A stretch of 64,000 nt of DNA from Drosophila pseudoobscura (taxonomy: Eukaryota > Arthropoda > Insecta > Diptera > Drosophilidae): assembly GCF_009870125.1 (NCBI RefSeq), contig NC_046681.1, positions 3,410,001 through 3,474,000 of the forward strand, in the 5' to 3' direction. Under the pieces are notes generated by a model that searched no databases, was not told where the DNA came from, and was given only the letters and a program-made list of their open reading frames with translations. Below, piece after piece: positions 12,601 through 25,700 of this stretch. Both the position numbers and the translations under genes were made by a program. The first letter of the stretch is position 1, and each line of letters begins with the position of its first letter.

Positions 12601-13404
12601 CCCTTAAATGGTGGATTAGTTTATGGACTTCTCTTGTAGAACAAAGTTCGTTTGGCCTAGTCTCCATGCCATTTATAAGAATGATGTCGGTTCGCTTATG
12701 GGAAATTTGTTCAGGGGATTCGCATTAGCAAAACACCGCTGTTACAGAAATCCGGCATTAACTTTTCGGGTGTACTCGTAGTTTGATGCCCATTTGGCCG
12801 GATACAACCAACAACCTGAAAACTGCTTTGTTCGGATATGTTCATTGCATTCGGTTACTTTTATTCTTCTACTAGTGCATAAATTAAATTTAACAGCAAG
12901 TTCTGAGAGTTGAGTCTGTGGTTTGTTGGTGGGGTGATGGGGCGTAGCTGTGCCTCCTTAATCCTCCGACACTTTCCTTTCCCCTCTCTGCTCTCCGTAG
13001 CTCCCGCATTATAGTGACGGCGATATGTAATTGCATATGTGTGGAAAATCATTAGATTATTTAACTTATATGATATATGGAAGAGACGGAAGAAAGTCTG
13101 CGGGTACTATACAACGGACTCTAAAAAGATTTCCCGATAGGTAGAGATTATGTCGCATGGACCGTCCAGGGACTTTCTAAGGTAAGATCCAGGATTAGCC
13201 GCTTAGCTTAGCTTTTTAAACACTTCTGAAATTGAGTATTCCTCTCTTTCCCGAAGCAGTCGATCGGCATATAGCGAAGGCAATCGAGATCGAGAAAGCT
13301 CCATGATGATGTCCTGTTTCAGGAAAAAAACCACTATGATCCCAACTAGAAATGTGGAAGTGAGCAAATAAAATAGACCGAGACTTTCTTAGTTTTCTCA
13401 TTTG
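9641..13404. other. Gene-poor interval downstream of Paxillin
   Basis: No convincing coding gene. Holds simple repeats: CAGATA units at 11262-11286, CA/AC-rich runs at 11675-11710 and CGGACGA units near 11975-11993. A minus-strand TATA-like sequence (CCTATAAAACGC) lies near 12117-12127 and could be an orphan promoter. It also has one copy of a 19-base motif seen twice more near Paxillin (12694-12712). ORFs up to about 90 codons look random. Confidence 0.35.
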
Positions 13405-13759
13405 TTTATTATCATTCTGTGGTCATTCTGTATGTTTGTTGAAAGAGTAGAAATATCTAAGTGACCGACATAATTGATTGGGATTAGTGTCCGCGCTAAT
13501 TGATCACGATTGCAGGGCGATTCCATCGTTTCGTCCCTCCATCTCGGTCTGCGTTAATTAAATTACTAATTTGACTCGGTTATACAAAGCACTTCTAGAT
13601 GCACTGCAAGTTTGTGTGTGGGTAGTGCGTGGGTTGGGTTGGGTTTGGGTTGGGTGTGGGTCGAGGTCGGGGACAAGGTCGTAAATCGTATAAAAAACAG
13701 TATTATGTGTTTATATCCATAGCTATTGTATAGTTTGGCAGCTGCGGTCCGACCGACTA
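13405..13759 (-). other. Pax: 3' UTR of the long Paxillin mRNA
   Basis: Runs from the stop codon to a minus-strand AATAAA at 13405-13410. On the plus strand 13619-13672 is made of GGGTTGGG-type repeats, so the transcript carries a C-rich CCCAACC-repeat tract. The extent is inferred from the first good poly(A) signal. Confidence 0.5.
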
Positions 13760-16700
13760 TCAACCGAATATCTTATCGAAACAGACATGGCAGTAGGGCT
13801 TGTCCTTCTGCTCCTTGAACGTGCCCTTGTTCAGCTGCTTGAGGCAGAAGGCGCAGACGAAGTGCTCCGGGTGGAACTTCTTGAACATGGCCGTGATGCA
13901 GCGTCCGGTGATGGGCTTCGAGCAGCCGGCGCAGAGCGATCCCCTCTTGGCGTGGTAGTGCGTCTCGCAGTAGGGCAGGCCCTCGTGGTCGAAGAACGAT
14001 CCGCCCTGGAAGGGTTGCCGACAGTCCTGCAAGAGAATGCAAGCAAATTTCAGTAAGTCTTCCGCTTCGGACAAATAGAAATGGTTACTGCGTCATAAAA
14101 ACGAAACTACAATCTAATGGCACTTGATGAGATGAGAGGATGAGCACATGAGGATTATGATGGGGTTGGGCGAGAAGGAGAGCCTTTTTGGATGATCTAT
14201 TGTGGGCCAAGTGGCGGTGCAGCCGCCGTCCGAGGCTAATTACGACCATAAATTAGTTGGCATAATGCATGACCGACCACCACCAGCAAACCGATCGAGC
14301 TGTACATATAATATTTTCGGCACTTTTTACGCCTGGCATGAAAAACCTAATTACAATTTATTCAGACAAGAAATGTGCCAAAGTAAAATATTCTCGAATG
14401 GACAGCACTCGTACCCAGCCTGGCTCCTACCCTGCCCCTGCCCCTGGCCCTGGCACCACTGTCCCCAGTGGATGGCTAATTGGCAACACAAAAGTGAACA
14501 GAACGAGAAAACAAGACAGCATGAACTTTAAATATGATAAATATACAAATCTCATACACACATAGTATGGGATCTCTGAGTCCGGCATTTGTTTAATTTT
14601 CTTTGGCTTTTGGAAAAACATTTCAGCAACAGCAACAACAACAGGAGTCTTAAGACAATAACATTTTGCGCACGCTTTTGGCCAACTTCCAAAGAAAAAG
14701 AAATGGGAAGAGCGAGAACAAAAGAACCTGTTCTTTTGTCGGCCGAGTCCGATTCAGCCGGATGGATGGGAGGGCATTGGAGAGCGCTTCGGTAGCTATT
14801 TTCGGGTTCCACTGCCCTCTCCCTCTCTCTCTTTCTCTCTATAATCAATCAAATTTCCATAAACAACAGGTGCAACAGTTTCCTTTGAGGCATCTCATAA
14901 AAGTGCTCTGTGGATTATTGGAAAGTGGGCCACAGAGCGAAACAAACAATCAATACCGAATACACCGAATATACAGCAGAAATATACCAGAGTCAAAGTG
15001 TGGGAGAGTCAATGGGGGATTTCTACAATATGATATCTGTGATATCCTAACGATTGCACTTCTGAATGGCTATTTTTGGAAAATATTTTGAGAATCTTTT
15101 GCACTCCAGCGGCCAAGAATGGACGAATCCGTCCGATTTTAGTCTGGCCAATCAATTCGATCAACACCCCGAGATCCCCATTATATCGGGGCCATAAGCA
15201 GTGCGAATCCCATCGCCTACACTTATAGTAGACAGGGATGGGGTCTCGGATGGGATGGGATCCGGCCGAGGGCCGAGCACCAGAGGCTAGAGCGTATGAT
15301 TCTCGGAACGATACTCGTACGTAAGCAGCGAAAATAGTTTCCACAAGTAATTTATTCCCCCGGGCTTCCGCTGGGAGGTCGAGATCGCTGACCAGAAGAT
15401 CCAAATCTACGAATATATAGTACATATACGGCATACAATATTGTAATTTGTTTAACAAGAGCAGCAGAGCAACAGAGCAACAGAGCAACAACTGAGGCGA
15501 CAAGCGACAGACGACTGGCAGACACACATGTCAAGGTCAGCACACGCTGACCCTGACCTTGGCACGAGGTCCGTCCGCCTGTCGTCTGTCGTCTGTGGGG
15601 GAGGAGGAAGGTGGGCGTCGAAGCCTCCGCCTTGAAAAACAGAAAAGGCTTTTCCACTTTTCCCTGCTCTCCCCTTTTCACCACTCTTTGGTGTTGTTTC
15701 TGTGCCTTTTTTATGTTTTAATATGTAATTATTTAAATTTTATTTACAAAAACAAATTACAATATTGTTGCTCATCTTCATAAACGATTAAATTTAAAAA
15801 GTACCTAAAGACTTAAGCCTACCAAAGTTTCATAGAAAAGTTCAACAAGTCAAGAGGGGGACAGGGTCAGGGGCAATCAGAGACCATCATGGAGGGTGGC
15901 TACTGTATCCGTGTGTATACGTTCCTCCAGCGGCACCTGCTGTGGCAGCGGGCCAGCTTGGAGAGGGATACAGATACAGATACAGATAGAGGTCAGGTAA
16001 GGGCTTGCTCGGTCGCAGTTGGTTCTTGCATGCTGGATGTTGCCAATACTGCGGTGCTGTGGTGCTGTGGTGCTGCGGTGCTGTGGTTCTGGTTGTGGTT
16101 GCAGTTGCTCCTAGACCCGCAACCCGAAAATAGCCAGAGACGGACGGCGGGCAGCTGCTGCCCCAGCGGGGATGGTGGTGATAGTAAAAAGCGAGCGGCC
16201 ACAAAAAGTGGCACGCAGCTCGCGCATACTCGTACAAAAATGTGTCTGACTGTATCGTATCTGTATCTGGCTCTGGGTCTATTTTTGTTGGCTGCTGAAC
16301 TTCAACAACAGTATCTTGCTTCTTGCTTCTTGTTGATGTGTGTGTGCGTGTGTGTATCTGGCTCCCTATTCCTCCTCATCCACGCCCACGCACTGTGGAC
16401 ACACGGGCTTGCCCTCCATGGCATAGAAGGACTTGCCGCGCACAGCCTTCTTGCAGTCCTGGATAATGAATAATGGATGCATGACGGATGACGGATGATC
16501 GTGCGAATGCGGAATAATTACATTAATATGTTCTCGTAAATATGTGGACATCTTGATATAGACATCAAGGGTCTATGACTGCAGCACTTACCCGGCAGAC
16601 AAAGCAGTCCGGATGCCACTGCGAGTTCAGGGCGGAGATGTAGTTCTCCATGATGGCCCGGTTGCAGCCGTTGCACTTGGGGGCAAACATCTCGAAGTAG

Positions 16701-19700
16701 TCGTTGCGGCAGTAGGGCTTGCCGTCGCGCTCGTGGAAGCCCTCCTCGCCGAACTGCTGGCCACACTGGGCGCAGAAGAAGTGCTCCGTGTGCCAGGTCT
16801 TGTCCAGGGCGGTGACGCACTTGTCCAGGATGGCGCCGTTGCAGTAGGCGCAGCGCGGGCTGAACAGGTTGTGGTAGTCCGTCTCGCAGTAGGGGAAGCC
16901 GTCGCGCTCGAAGAAGTTGCGGGTGCCCAGCTCCTGGCTGCAGTGGTTGCACGTGAAGTGCTCCGGGTGCCAGGTCTTGCCCAGGGCGGTGATCACCTGG
17001 CCGACGATCGGCTTCTCGCACGCGTTGCAGCAGCCCTTCTGCACTGTGTTGACTCCTTGGCGACTCATGTTGGCCTGTAGGTTCCCTAGCATAGAATCGA
17101 GCTGGTCCTCGCGACTGTCCTCGACGATGGTCGTCTCCTCGATGGTCTGCGTGAGATGTGCCTGCTGGCTGCCCTTGTTCGGTCTGGCGTAGTCCGTTAC
17201 CGTCTGGTGCTGCACCGTCGAAGAGTGCTGCTGCTGGCTCGAGTTCGGGTAGTGTCCGCTGGCGCCGTTCGTTCCGTTGCTTCCTCCGTTGACGCTGACC
17301 TGTGGGGGGCGGGAAGGGTGGACAAATTAGTACTATCTTCCCCTGAACGACTGAAATGACTGAAATGACTGAAACGACATGGATGGACAGACGGTATCCT
17401 GGACCCATCCGTCGCCGTGCTGCGCTCTTACTCGTGCGTCGATGTGCCTGCCTCGACTGAATCAAATCTTGTGCGAGCGCTAACACAAAAACTTTTGCTT
17501 TTAGCCGCAGCCACAAAAAATATCAAAAATAATTCTTCTCTTCCTCTTTCCATAGATTCTCCTGCCTGATTTCTTTACATGAGTATGTGTATCTGTGTCT
17601 GTATCTGTATCTGTATCTGTGTATTCGTGTAACTCTGTCTGTGTTTGTGTGTGGATCTCGTTGCGCACGACGCTCTCCTCATATGAAAAGCATTTTTCTT
17701 GCACGTTGACGTAGTTTTCATTCTGTTCATTGCCAAAAATACGAACACTTTGTGGTGGGGGCGGGGACGGGGTTGGTCTTGGGTGGGTGGCGGGGAGGTG
17801 CCTTCTTCCATCTGTATATCTGTGTTTCTGTCTGTACATGTGTGTGTGTGTGTGTGTGTATAAGTGGATCTTGTCTGTCGTTGTGCGAGTTTCCATTTCA
17901 ATGTTCATTTTTCTTTCATAAACTTTGCATTTTCATTTAGTGTGCTGTTGGTGTCGCCTCTTTTTAACAACATAAGTAGACGCCTAATTGAGCGTATGCT
18001 GCTTCCGACAGGTGCGGAACAGGCCCCGAAGGGCAGTTGGGCGCTCGCGAAGAGATCAAATTTGATCAATATCACAAATGCCCCTGTCCACACTGCTGTT
18101 GATTCCACTGGGATGTTGCATCCGCGCTTAAACGGGACAGGCGATTGTCCGTTTAATCAACAAAAAATCCCTCGCTCCTTCTACTACGTATAGTTGCATT
18201 TTCGTATATTCGTTGGAACAATTTGGAAACTATTTCTCTTTTTCTAACTCAACATCGGTGCATTTCGGGATTTCACCTTTTAAAATCTGAAATCGCTCGT
18301 GGCGAATTGTCCCCTTTCGCTTATGGGAAATTTGTCCAGCGAATAGATTGCAGTTTCCCTAGTGGAACGGAATAGAATACAGGTAATTGGATAACGATAA
18401 TATCCACAATGGCATCCACCGTGTAGGCAGATGTCTTGTTGTCTCATTTTTGGGGCCCAACCCGCAAACGGGCTCGCCCCGCTCCTGTACCGTCGCCAAA
18501 GCAATTGCCATTGGGTTGGGCGATAGCGATGGCGATGGCGATGGCGTTGGCGGGTTGTTCGTTTTTCAATATTTCGTTGTGCTATTTTAAAGCCCAAATC
18601 GTATACAAAATAGACAAAAGTAGAAGCCGAAATCGTCGCTTGGCGCGGACAATAAAAATGAACGCCGACCGGCTGGCCAACAGGATTTCCCCATAAAAAG
18701 CGCATGGGCGTGTGCCACAGCCAAACACGATGGAAGCGGTAAACAATCGCTAGCGAGTGGTGGGTAGAGGGAGGATGGTGGATGGTGGAAGGGCGGAAGG
18801 GCGGAAGGATGGCAGGAAGGAGCCGAAGAGGAAATCTCGATCAATGCGAAAGCAGAGAGCAGAGAGAAGAGCAGATGGGGAAATGCAAATTCGGGCACTC
18901 TGGCAGTGCTGATGATGATTACGATGATGGCAATGAAAAGCCAACTAAAATATAGAAAAATCTATACATATATTTTCGTATACAAACACACACACGCACA
19001 CGAACACACAGGTACGTGTGCATGTGTATGTAGATCGCATAATTATATGGATATTTGGTTATAGAAAAAGAGAGACCTATTCAAAAATAGCCATGCAAAT
19101 GATTTGCAATGAAAAACTAAAGCAAAGCGGCGCTGTGGAAAATCTCTGTGTTGACAGCGGCCAGGAAGGAGCAGGTTGGTGGCAGGGGGGGTGGCAGGGG
19201 GGACAGGCGGAGGCAGGAGGAAGTGCGGCCGACTAACTGTCCGTTTGTGTCTGACCAAAGTTGTGTGTGGGCGACCCCTCACCCCCCTCTACCCAGCACT
19301 CCGCCGGGGAACCAAACGGACCACGAGAATATCCAATGCGGAAAATGTACACGGGCCGTGTGCAATATTGTTTATATCCGAATATATTTTTATGTTTTTC
19401 TTGTTCTTTTTTGCGCTTTCCACACACACACCCCCACACACACGCACACATAGAGAGAGAGAGAGATGGAGGGAGAGCCTATTTCATTTTCATATTTATC
19501 ATATCAACAAAAGTCACGGACACGCCTTGCCTTGCCTTGTCCTTCCCGCACCCACCAGTCCCGTGGGGCCGTGTGGCAGAAAATTGAAAATGATATTAAA
19601 TAATTAACAGACACGACCTCCTCTACATATACACATGTACATATATATGTATATATATATATACATATATGTACATACATGTCTTCTCTCGTCAATGACA

Positions 19701-22700
19701 TTGAATTGCAATTTACTCGGATCCACAGATCACAGATCCCCCTGCCCCCTGTCCCCTGCCCCCCATTCCACATCAGACACATTCACTCGCCCCAATCGGT
19801 GTCTGCTTGATTGCAGCCAAGATTCTGCTAATTCTGTTGCTGCGCGGCATCGCATCGATTGCCAAAAGAATGAAGAATATATACATTTCACTTGATAATT
19901 AATTATTAATGAATGCGATTCGAATAACTAAGCGACAGAGCGATAATACCTTCTGCATACCTCTCGCTAAGTGCTTGGAAGGAACACACGAGTGCGAAGG
20001 CCGTCGGAGGAGGGATTTACCCTTCCCAGAAGGGCTCTCGCCATCCAGAATACTGAGAACTGTCTTCAAGCGTTAACAAGAGTGCGGACTATAAGAGTGG
20101 ATACTCTTCAGAATCCTTTAGATGGGATACCCTGGAAGAGAGCCAGGGCCTCTCAGGGCCTCGGAGACGCCGGACATTTGTCGAAAACGAGTGCCAATCC
20201 TATCCTGAAGCTCCTTCCATTCGACGTTAACTGGTTTAGTCTCGAGAGCTATCACTTCTAAGAGCAGCTTGGAATCGAAGAATTTAGAGGTTTACTTGTT
20301 CCAATCCTATTTAGCACTTCAAAGGTCGACCGGTTTGAAAGGAACAAAACAACAAACATAATCGATCGAAAATATGTACACATTTATACTTTTCAGCATC
20401 GAAGATACTTATGTACTTCCTTCTGTGGGATGCAAACATCTGCTCCAGATCATTATACCCTCTGAAAGGGGATCTATCTAGCTATCTAGTTCTATTAAAA
20501 GACAGCCACCACTTTGAGTGTCAAATAAACCACAAGCCATTTGACATTTTAAATATTATCAAAATCAACATAAAATAAAACATTTTTCATAAATCAAATG
20601 GTCCGCTGGTCTGCGGCGGATCAAAATCTTTCAAATATGTGCGTTTGATATGGCAATTTGGCTATAAAGATACAGATACAGATATTCAGGAAGAATCGAT
20701 CTGCTATGGAGTTGGGAATTAAAGTCTCTGGACTTCGACGTGCCAGGGCTACGAGTATGTTAAGGGCATACAAATCTCCAACCCCATAAAGTACATATAT
20801 TTATATATAAATACATCAAATACGTACTATATCCACGCTAAGGACGCCTCCCTCCAGCCCTGACCCAAAAACTGCACCATTTCGAGAGGAAGAGGAAAGG
20901 AGCCAGCGGGCAGCAGTAAAAAAAATATATTTTTAAAAATGTCCGAATAAAATTCGGAAGACATCTGTTAAGATACATCATCTTCAAGATGTTGTGTACA
21001 CGTTGTGTTCTACAAACGAACGTCGAAGTACAAAAAGAAAATATTCTAATCCGCGTGAAGGCTGTGTATCTTTTGGATACACATATTTGAAGATGTGCAA
21101 CGCAGAAATAATAAAGCGAATGGTTTGTTTACTCGAACTGATTGATGGCTTAATTAGAATTGCAGATACACTGTATAAACAAGCAAGAACGATGGGATCT
21201 ATGGGGTACCCCTGCACAGATTCCCATTGGAGCGGGCACAAGCTATTCAAAGTAAACCCCTGTCGATACATGGCCACCTGTGGCCCTTACTGTCCAATCA
21301 GGATGGTGGTGGATTTACTGTGGATGGATGGTGAGGATATTTCTTAGCTTCTGGGAATCAAGAATATAGTGAACAAGCCTGCCATCATAGTAATCGGACC
21401 TCATTAGCTAGATCAATTTATGTATTCCATAAAAAGATCATATCCACCTTCTGTGGATGTCAAAGTCAAGAACCATCTGCCGATGGCACGAGGACGATGT
21501 GGACGAGGTGGCATCCGACTAAGGGCGCTTGACTGCGATGGGGTGGGGTGGGATTGGATTGGGTCGGGGTACCGGCCCGCGGTGTCCATTGGGTTCGCTT
21601 GGTTGGCCTGCGTCACACGAGTTGCGATGATAAATCTGTTCGTTTTATGGTTTTTATTACCGCCAACAGAGCATTGGGCGTGTTGTTGTGGGCTAAAAAT
21701 ATCTAATATCCACCTATTTGAGGGCGAGAGAAAGAGTCGGTTGAAGAGGAGCAGAGACTCCGCCTCCGCCTCCCTCTCCGGCCATATGCAATTTGTTTTG
21801 ACGCTGTTCAAAGTGAGCGGAACACCCCTCCGACAGGTGAGAAAAGTGAAAACATTTGTTCGGATTGCAACAAACTAACAGCAAATTTCATTAGACAATT
21901 TTTGGGCTTCAAGGAGAATGGAAGGAATATTGCTTTGGGATACTAATTCGTTTATTTAAATGCACTCCAATAAACTACCTCTAGATCGGTATCTCTAGAT
22001 GCCACAATGAACTTTGGATACTGAGAGTAAAGGATGATTGATAAGAGTGATCCTATCTACTGGATACTCAAAAAACGCTGCGATCGGATCGGATTGCATA
22101 GCCAAAACTCTCTCCCAGTGTGACTTAGCAGTAAAGTGTGCGCTTTGTGGTCTCTCCCTCCACCTACCGGTGGACATCTGGCGTGGGTTTGCTCCGACTG
22201 GTTTATACGTATTTTGTGATCGGTAAGCTTCGTTAAATTTAATGAAGGGCATTGCCCAGTGGAATCTATGTTCTAGAATTCTTAAATGGGAGACTACTAT
22301 TCCATTTAACTAGACTGGTATCTGAGATCAAGTTAATCGCATTCCACGCTTCTTCCTGGCCATCTTGCGTCTATCCGATGCCACATTCCTCCGAGTAACT
22401 TTTGCTTTGTTCTTATCTTAATCTTATCTCCTCGTGCTATGCTAATATAGAACCATTGTCTCAATGGTATTCCTCATTATCTTTTACTGTGGAGTGCGTG
22501 TGCGTGCTCTTCTTTCTTGCATTTAGGTTCTTTTCTGATCAAACATAATTCCGCACTAAAGTTCTACTCCTGCAACAATCACGCGTCCTCTGGCTGGTCT
22601 CTAGTCGCCGGCCACTCACCTTAAAGTCGGATAGCGATGCCATCAGGTCGTCCAGTTCCTTGGTGGCCTGCGATGTGTATTCCTGGTGCTGCTGCTGCTG

Positions 22701-25700
22701 CTGCTGCTGGTGCTGCTGCTGGTGCTGAGGTCGCGGTGCGACACTGTTCTGTGTGTACGAATCTTTCTGCTGCACAATCTGCTCCTCCAGCGAGCCAACT
22801 GCAAACATGAGAGAACACACATTAGCAGGGTTAAGACTGATCGGCCGTGGGATTACAAGGTAAATACCTGGACCGTCGGGTCCTGTCAGCTTCTCCGTCT
22901 TTGTTTCGCGCACTGTGATGGTGACATGGCGTCCGGGCGTTGGGGACTTGTGTCCAGATCTGCGTGCGAATAGAGAACAATTGACTTAGTGGCCGTTCGT
23001 TCTGCTCTGGTCTGATCTGCTTACCCATTGGGCACGGCGTAGATGTGGGCGTTGTCCAGCTCGTTGAGCAGGCTGTCCATGGTGGGGCGCTCCTCGACTG
23101 TGGCATAGCTGTTGAACGTGTTGTACTTAGAGACTGGCGTGCTGTAGTTGGCTGGCACATCGATTTCTGCGAGGAATAGAAGGATACGAGTCATATATTG
23201 CCTTCGATGGAGTCTAAGTTGTGTCGGGCCTCACCCTTCAGTCCCTTGTCCGCTCCTCCGTTGTTGTAGCGGGCATTCTGCAGATCCTGCAGCAGCGAGT
23301 CCAGCTCCGACAACCCCGAGTTGTTCTGCCCCACCGCCGAGGCTGCGGGCTTGCGTGGCAGGGAGCCCACGCCCTGGCTCGGGTAGCCGTTGCTCGGAAT
23401 GGAGGAGGAGCCATTGAAGTCGCCTACTGTGGGGGAGCGCGTCTCTGCGCTATAGTGCTCCTGGTACTGAAGGGAGATCGGTTAGAGACGTGGCTTTAGG
23501 CGAAGGTAGCGCGGGTCTCCTCCGCTGTACTCACCACCTGCGGTTGGGCCTTGCCCCTGAGGCTGCCATAGCCTGGTGTATTGTCCACGAACTGCTGCTG
23601 CTGCTGCTGCTTCGGTTGCACGGTTCCATACTGGGGCTGAGGCTGTTGGGGTTGACCCGGAACACTGTTCTGCAGGTCGGCTAGAAGGGCATCTGCAAAG
23701 AGGGAAATCACTTCGTAAGTAGTTGGTCTTGGCAATAGAAAGAAAGGGGCTTAGGGGCTACCAAGATTGTCGTAATCGCCATAGTTGGCCATGGCCCATA
23801 TGAAACTGTGAATTCACTCTTTCCGGGAACTCTCGTAACTTCTGCTTAACTCCCCAATTCCAAGCACCTGGCACTGCGCCTCTGACGCATAGCTCTTTGA
23901 TAACTGAACGGAGAATCCATTCACTCGACTGTTGTTGCTGCCTGGCAGTATCTTCGGACAAAAGTTGCTTATCGGCAACGTTCCGTTTGTTTGTTTTCTC
24001 TCTTCTTTCCAACTAGCGCTAAGAACTTGGGACCTTTCCACAGCTCTCGCCTGTGGTGTGTGTCTTGGCTAATGGCGAGGGCGGGAACTGAAAGCTTGCC
24101 CCATAAGTGCGGCAGATGACCAGAGATGGTCGCAGATAGGATCACTCGAGCATCACTGTGCCGCGTCTTATAGGAGCGACGAGGGCGATTAGAGCTGCTG
24201 GGAGAAAGGACGTGCCAACCGTGCCAATCAATGGATTGCATTTTGGTTTGTCAAGAATCCTAGGCAAACTGCAGTTGCAATAAAGCTTCAATTTGATAGG
24301 AACTAACTTGTTTTGTAATACAGTATTTGTTGGAGTCTTAAGCTACAGCTAATCATTCGTGCTTGCTGCAGACGTAGGCCTGTTTGTCGAACTTGACCCC
24401 ACGGCCACTGAGCGGGTTGGCCCCCGCAAAAGGGCATGAATGACTTTATCATTAGCCCCACATTAACACCCACAGCATCGAATCGAACAAACAGTCACGT
24501 CACGAGCGACGAACTTACCCAAACGTCTCTCAAACGCGCCCACTTTGAAGCAGTCGTTGAGGGGCGTACTGTGGAACGACGATGATATCAGTTTGGCAGG
24601 CATCGCGGGCGGGCCAGGAGGTACACAGAAACACAGTTAACAGCTAACGAATATGGCCAGAAGCGAAGACGTTGAAATATTCCTCTTATTCGATTCGCAC
24701 TTTGTTGCCTTTGCCGTATGCTAAATTCCGCTTCGGACTTCCACTGGACCACTATAAACGGTATGCGTTTAGTCGCAGCACAACAGCAACAGAAACAGCA
24801 ACAAAATCAGACACAGACACAGAAACAGAAACGGCAGCAACAACCGAGAGTTCAGTTGCCATCCGAGCAAATGTGATCACTGAAAACTCAATCAACTCGA
24901 AGAGTTGGTCCAGAGCTGGACCAAGCCAAACAAAGTCAAGCCGAAAAGACACCCACACTGCAGCCACACCGAAAACTGGCCAACGACGGAGACAGCAAGA
25001 GAGGGACACGGGACACCGGACACGGGACACGGGACACCGACGGCTGTCTACACACAATATTTGTTTGATTCAGTTTTCGTGGGTCGAACTTGTCGAACGG
25101 GCTAAAAGTCGCACCAAGTCTAGAAATATCGCGAAATCTACGCGATGCCGTAATACTACGAGCTTGTGTGTTGGTTGATGCGTATGGGTACTGGCACTGG
25201 TGTGGCTGTGGCTGTGAATATGTGGATTCCTTATGGACGCTATACACATATTTGATCAAATTAATGTTGTTTGCATTCTTTTCGCTTATAATTTGGCTGA
25301 GAAGGGGCAAATGGCCGAGGAAATGGCGGCAAATGGCGGCAAATGGCGGCAAATGGCTATGAAACATGAACATGTTGTTTTCGGATAGGGTGTGGGGCTC
25401 CATCATACTTGTAGAACAGGATAGGGTATACCCTTTCAACGCAATGCAGAGCAAAAAAACATCGATGACTCTATGAAAGCTCTACAGAAATATCTCCGTT
25501 GGCTGTATGTTTATAGTCGCTCTCACGAACTCTCAGGGGTAGCCGTCACCTTGAAGCAGCTGTCATCTCATCGCACTCCAACACATCCAATCCGTTTGAC
25601 CCACCTACAACACCGAAGACAAACACACCAACAAAGTCACTATCCACCAGCAGGGGGAAAGAGGGGAAAGCGGGGAAACATGACAGCAGGCGCTTAGGGC

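Noticed and set aside
15009-15527. 172-codon minus-strand ORF in the Paxillin intron
   Set aside because: Low-complexity leucine runs from an AACAG repeat; no splice or start context and no family features.
16518-17516. Long minus-strand ORF (332 codons) over the Paxillin LIM exon
   Set aside because: It is the wrong frame of the LIM exon; the correct frame shows perfect LIM zinc-binding residues.
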